A stretch of 16,612 bases of DNA from Cytophagales bacterium. Its GTDB lineage: Bacteria; Bacteroidota; Bacteroidia; Cytophagales; Cyclobacteriaceae. The notes beneath the pieces are model-generated. The model saw nothing but the letters and a program-made list of their open reading frames with translations. It was not told the DNA's origin and made no database searches. Below, in pieces: positions 14,059-16,612 of the stretch (its first letter is position 1; every line of letters starts with the position of its first letter). A program made the translations under genes and the position numbers. The stretch is from contig DNTA01000074.1 in the NCBI GenBank assembly GCA_003500135.1, positions 1-16,612 of the forward strand, in the 5' to 3' direction.

Positions 14059-14087
14059 GCGAATAGTAAACAATTTATGATAAAACT

Positions 14088-15482
14088 TTATAAGTGGATC
14101 ACTTCGTCGTATGCGGCAGCGGTAGCTTCCATTACTGCTTCTGACATCGTCGGGTGCGGGTGAACCGACTTAATGATCTCGTGTCCGGTGGTTTCCAGCT
14201 TTCTGGCTGTCACTACTTCAGCGATCATCTCCGTTACGTTCGCACCAATGAAGTGGGCTCCCAGCCATTCTCCGTATTTAGCGTCGAAGATCACTTTTAC
14301 AAAACCTTCCGGCGCTCCGGCTGCTTTTGCTTTTCCGGATGCTGAGAATGGGAACTTGCCAACCTTAATTTCATATCCTGCTTCTTTGGCGGCCTTTTCA
14401 GTATAACCTACCGAAGCCACTTCGGGCACACAATAGGTACATCCTGGTATGTTATTATAGTCAATTGGTTCGGGGTTCATACCTGTAATTTTTTCTACAC
14501 ATACAATGCCTTCTGCGGATGCCACGTGAGCCAGCGCCTGCCCTTTCACCACATCGCCAATGGCATACACGCCCGGAATGTTGGTTCGGTAGTATTCATC
14601 AACTACCACTTTGCCCTTGTCCGTAGCTACACCTACATCTTCCAGTCCTATGCCTTCGATATTGGATGAAACCCCAACGGCACTCAGTACGATATCGCAA
14701 TCGATCTGCTCCTCACCCTTTTTGGTTTTTACCGTTACCTTGCAGCCTCTGCCTGAAGTATCTACTTTGGTTACTTCACTGCTCAGCATGATCTTCACAC
14801 CACGCTTTTTATATTCCCTTGCCAGCTGCTTCGATACATCTTCATCTTCCAGCGGTACCACATTGTCCATAAATTCTACAATGGTCACCTCGGTACCGAT
14901 CGAGTTGTAAAAGTAGGCAAACTCCATACCGATAGCGCCTGAACCAACCACCACCATTTTCTTGGGTTGCTTATCCAATACCATGGCCTTGCGATAGCCA
15001 ATTATCTTTTTGTTGTCAATCTTCAGGTTCGGCAGCTCGCGTGATCGTCCGCCGGTGGCAATAATGATGTGGTCGGCCTGGTATTCTGTTGTTTTACCAT
15101 CCTCACCTTTTACTTCCACTTTTTTTCCAGACTTCAGCTTGCCAAAGCCATTCAATACATCGATTTTGTTTTTCTTAAAAAGAAACTGGATACCCTTGCT
15201 CATACCATCGGCCACATTCCGGCTTCGGCTGATCATTGAACCGAAATCGGCCTTTGCATCTTTTACCTCGATGCCATAATCCTTGGCGTGTTTGATATAT
15301 TCAAAAACCTGGGCGCTTTTGAGCAGGGCTTTGGTAGGTATGCAACCCCAATTCAGACATACGCCACCCAGCGATTCTTTTTCAACCACCGCCACTTTTT
15401 TCCCCAATTGCGATGCACGGATGGCTGCTACGTAACCGCCCGGTCCGCTTCCTACTATGATTATATCGTATTTAGATGCCAT
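14088..15482 (-). CDS. lpdA: Dihydrolipoyl dehydrogenase (E3)
   Basis: This 464-residue flavoprotein reoxidises the dihydrolipoyl group of 2-oxoacid dehydrogenase complexes (and of the glycine cleavage system), using FAD and NAD+. Visible elements are the FAD-binding GSGPGGYVAA, the redox disulfide C42/C47 in GGVCLNWGCIP, and the NAD-binding GSGAIGMEFAYFY. Also present are the second FAD motif YAIGDVVKGQALAHVASAEG and the C-terminal catalytic H443/E448 pair in HPHPTMSEAV. Length is typical. It stands alone rather than beside E1 or E2 genes, so it may serve several complexes. A terminator follows at 14029-14058. Confidence 0.97.
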   Translation of the reverse strand: MASKYDIIIVGSGPGGYVAAIRASQLGKKVAVVEKESLGGVCLNWGCIPTKALLKSAQVFEYIKHAKDYGIEVKDAKADFGSMISRSRNVADGMSKGIQFLFKKNKIDVLNGFGKLKSGKKVEVKGEDGKTTEYQADHIIIATGGRSRELPNLKIDNKKIIGYRKAMVLDKQPKKMVVVGSGAIGMEFAYFYNSIGTEVTIVEFMDNVVPLEDEDVSKQLAREYKKRGVKIMLSSEVTKVDTSGRGCKVTVKTKKGEEQIDCDIVLSAVGVSSNIEGIGLEDVGVATDKGKVVVDEYYRTNIPGVYAIGDVVKGQALAHVASAEGIVCVEKITGMNPEPIDYNNIPGCTYCVPEVASVGYTEKAAKEAGYEIKVGKFPFSASGKAKAAGAPEGFVKVIFDAKYGEWLGAHFIGANVTEMIAEVVTARKLETTGHEIIKSVHPHPTMSEAVMEATAAAYDEVIHL

Positions 15483-15788
15483 TATTATTTTTTTTGTGAA
15501 TTATTCGGTTCCATATTTCTTATCCGATGAGATCGGGAATGCCGCAAGCTTAAGGTGTTTGTGGCACTTAAGATTATATAAATGGCAAATTTAATCCATT
15601 TGTTATGAGAAAAAAATTATTCTGATGTGAGCTTCCTGCAATTGTCTTAACAGCAATGAATTATCTTCAATTTTTTAAACAACGTATTGCCTGATTGCGT
15701 TAAAACAGGCTATTAAATGATATTTTATTTCAATCCTGTGTTGCAAATCGTATTTTTACAACTTCAAAAAAAGGAAAATACGAATATC
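15483..15788. other. Divergent intergenic region between lpdA and fabG
   Basis: This 306-base AT-rich stretch must hold the promoters of both divergent genes. The one candidate element is TAAATTTG on the minus strand at 15586-15593. No gene, RNA or strong palindrome was seen. Confidence 0.5.
15586..15593 (-). promoter_or_regulatory. Possible -7 element for lpdA
   Basis: TAAATTTG on the minus strand matches the Bacteroidota TAnnTTTG consensus exactly and lies 103 bases upstream of the lpdA ATG. No TTG was found at the expected -33 spacing. Confidence 0.28.
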
Positions 15789-16535
15789 ATGAAATTGCTT
15801 GAAGGAAAAGTAGCCCTGGTAACCGGCGCCTCCAAAGGTATTGGTAGAGCTGTGGCACAACATTTGGCACAAAACGGCGCTCACGTAGCATTTACATATC
15901 TAAGCAGTGTAGAAAAAGGGCAGGCCCTTGAGAAAGAACTGAGTGACCTCGGCATAACCGCCAAAGGATATCGCAGCGATGCTTCCAATTTTACTGCTGC
16001 TGAAAAACTCATCAACGATGTAGTGACCGACCTGGGCAGCCTCGACATACTCATCAACAATGCGGGCATAACACAAGACAACCTGCTTATGCGTATGACT
16101 GAAGAAATGTGGGATAAGGTAATGGAAGTGAACCTCAAATCATGCTTCAACACCGTTAAAGCAGCCACACGCACCTTCATGAAGCAAAAAAGTGGTTCGA
16201 TCATCAATATGACCTCTGTGGTGGGCATTAAAGGTAATGCCGGTCAGGCCAATTATGCCGCTTCGAAAGCAGGTATTATCGGCTTTACCAAATCAGTAGC
16301 CCTTGAACTGGGAAGCCGCGGAATCCGCTCCAACGCCATTGCCCCCGGATTCATCGAAACTGAAATGACGGATAAACTCGACGAAAAAACTGTTCAAAGC
16401 TGGCGTGATGCCATACCGCTAAAACGCGGAGGTACCCCTGAAGAGGTAGCGAATGCCTGTGTATTTCTTGCTTCTGACATGTCGGCCTATATTACCGGCC
16501 AGGTGATCCAGGTAGATGGTGGAATGTTGACCTAA
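15789..16535 (+). CDS. fabG: 3-oxoacyl-[acyl-carrier-protein] reductase
   Basis: This 248-residue short-chain dehydrogenase reduces 3-oxoacyl-ACP to 3-hydroxyacyl-ACP with NADPH in fatty-acid elongation. It shows the cofactor motif TGASKGIG (residues 12-19), NNAG at 90-93 and the catalytic tetrad N115, S143, Y156, K160 (YAASK). It ends in VDGGMLT, the usual FabG terminus. The start is the ATG at 15789. The longer frame from 15717 adds 24 residues without family support. It is single, not inside a fab cluster, and is followed by a perfect terminator. Confidence 0.95.
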   Translation: MKLLEGKVALVTGASKGIGRAVAQHLAQNGAHVAFTYLSSVEKGQALEKELSDLGITAKGYRSDASNFTAAEKLINDVVTDLGSLDILINNAGITQDNLLMRMTEEMWDKVMEVNLKSCFNTVKAATRTFMKQKSGSIINMTSVVGIKGNAGQANYAASKAGIIGFTKSVALELGSRGIRSNAIAPGFIETEMTDKLDEKTVQSWRDAIPLKRGGTPEEVANACVFLASDMSAYITGQVIQVDGGMLT

Positions 16536-16554
16536 CAGAATTCGGCAATATCAT

Positions 16555-16588
16555 AAAACGCAAGGTAATTGATTTGCCTTGCGTTTTT
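16555..16588 (+). terminator. Intrinsic terminator after fabG
   Basis: AAAACGCAAGG (16555-16565) and CCTTGCGTTTT (16577-16587) form a perfect 11-bp stem around an 11-nt loop. The T run extends to 16588. It starts 20 bases after the fabG stop. Confidence 0.9.
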
Positions 16589-16612
16589 CATTTGAACAGA
16601 GTACGGTTAAGT

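Noticed and set aside
15717..15788. Longer N-terminus for FabG starting at 15717.
   Set aside because: FabG proteins start a few residues before GKVALVTGASKGIG; the ATG at 15789 gives the normal length.

Overview
The window looks like chromosomal DNA of a Bacteroidota bacterium, probably a Cytophagia-type lineage. This is inferred from gene families and style (LytS/LytTR pair, M28 peptidase, DUF748 protein, moderately AT-rich DNA, mostly weak Shine-Dalgarno sites, a few TAnnTTTG-like -7 elements). No rRNA or taxonomic marker is present, so the placement is tentative.

Layout. Positions 1-1131 hold the 3' part of a LytS-type sensor kinase overlapping a LytTR response regulator. Positions 1132-2066 are a gene-poor scar: a terminator hairpin, a degraded tRNA-Pro-like 3' fragment, a nested palindrome, an IS481-family transposase cut after about 76 residues, and an unidentified short C-terminal coding tail. 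Positions 2067-8252 are the centrepiece, a tight seven-gene minus-strand operon. In transcription order it encodes a Tat-exported molybdopterin oxidoreductase with a Cys at the expected Mo-ligand position, a four-cluster ferredoxin subunit, an NrfD-type membrane subunit, two half-size YeeE/YedE sulfur-transport-family proteins, and two membrane-anchored rhodanese-domain proteins. A Crp/Fnr-like palindrome lies just upstream of the first gene.

Positions 8497-10762 carry two plus-strand genes for exported proteins (one of unknown function, one M28 metallopeptidase). Positions 10994-13246 carry a DUF748/AsmA-like membrane protein. Positions 13247-14087 are a non-coding, repeat-rich region: ten copies of a 21-bp minisatellite, an A/T-rich palindrome and two blocks of an exact 8-bp TGAAC repeat. 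The window ends with dihydrolipoyl dehydrogenase (minus strand, with its own terminator) and, divergently, 3-oxoacyl-ACP reductase FabG followed by a perfect terminator.

How the main operon may work (inference): thiosulfate, polysulfide or a related compound is handled by a Psr/Phs/Soe-like complex connected to the quinone pool. The YeeE pair moves sulfur species across the membrane, and the two rhodaneses relay sulfane sulfur. The two rhodaneses share a lysine-rich C-terminal tail ending in Gly-Gly-Cys-Ser. One has lost the usual catalytic cysteine, so its tail cysteine is its only thiol. That combination is the most unusual thing in the window.
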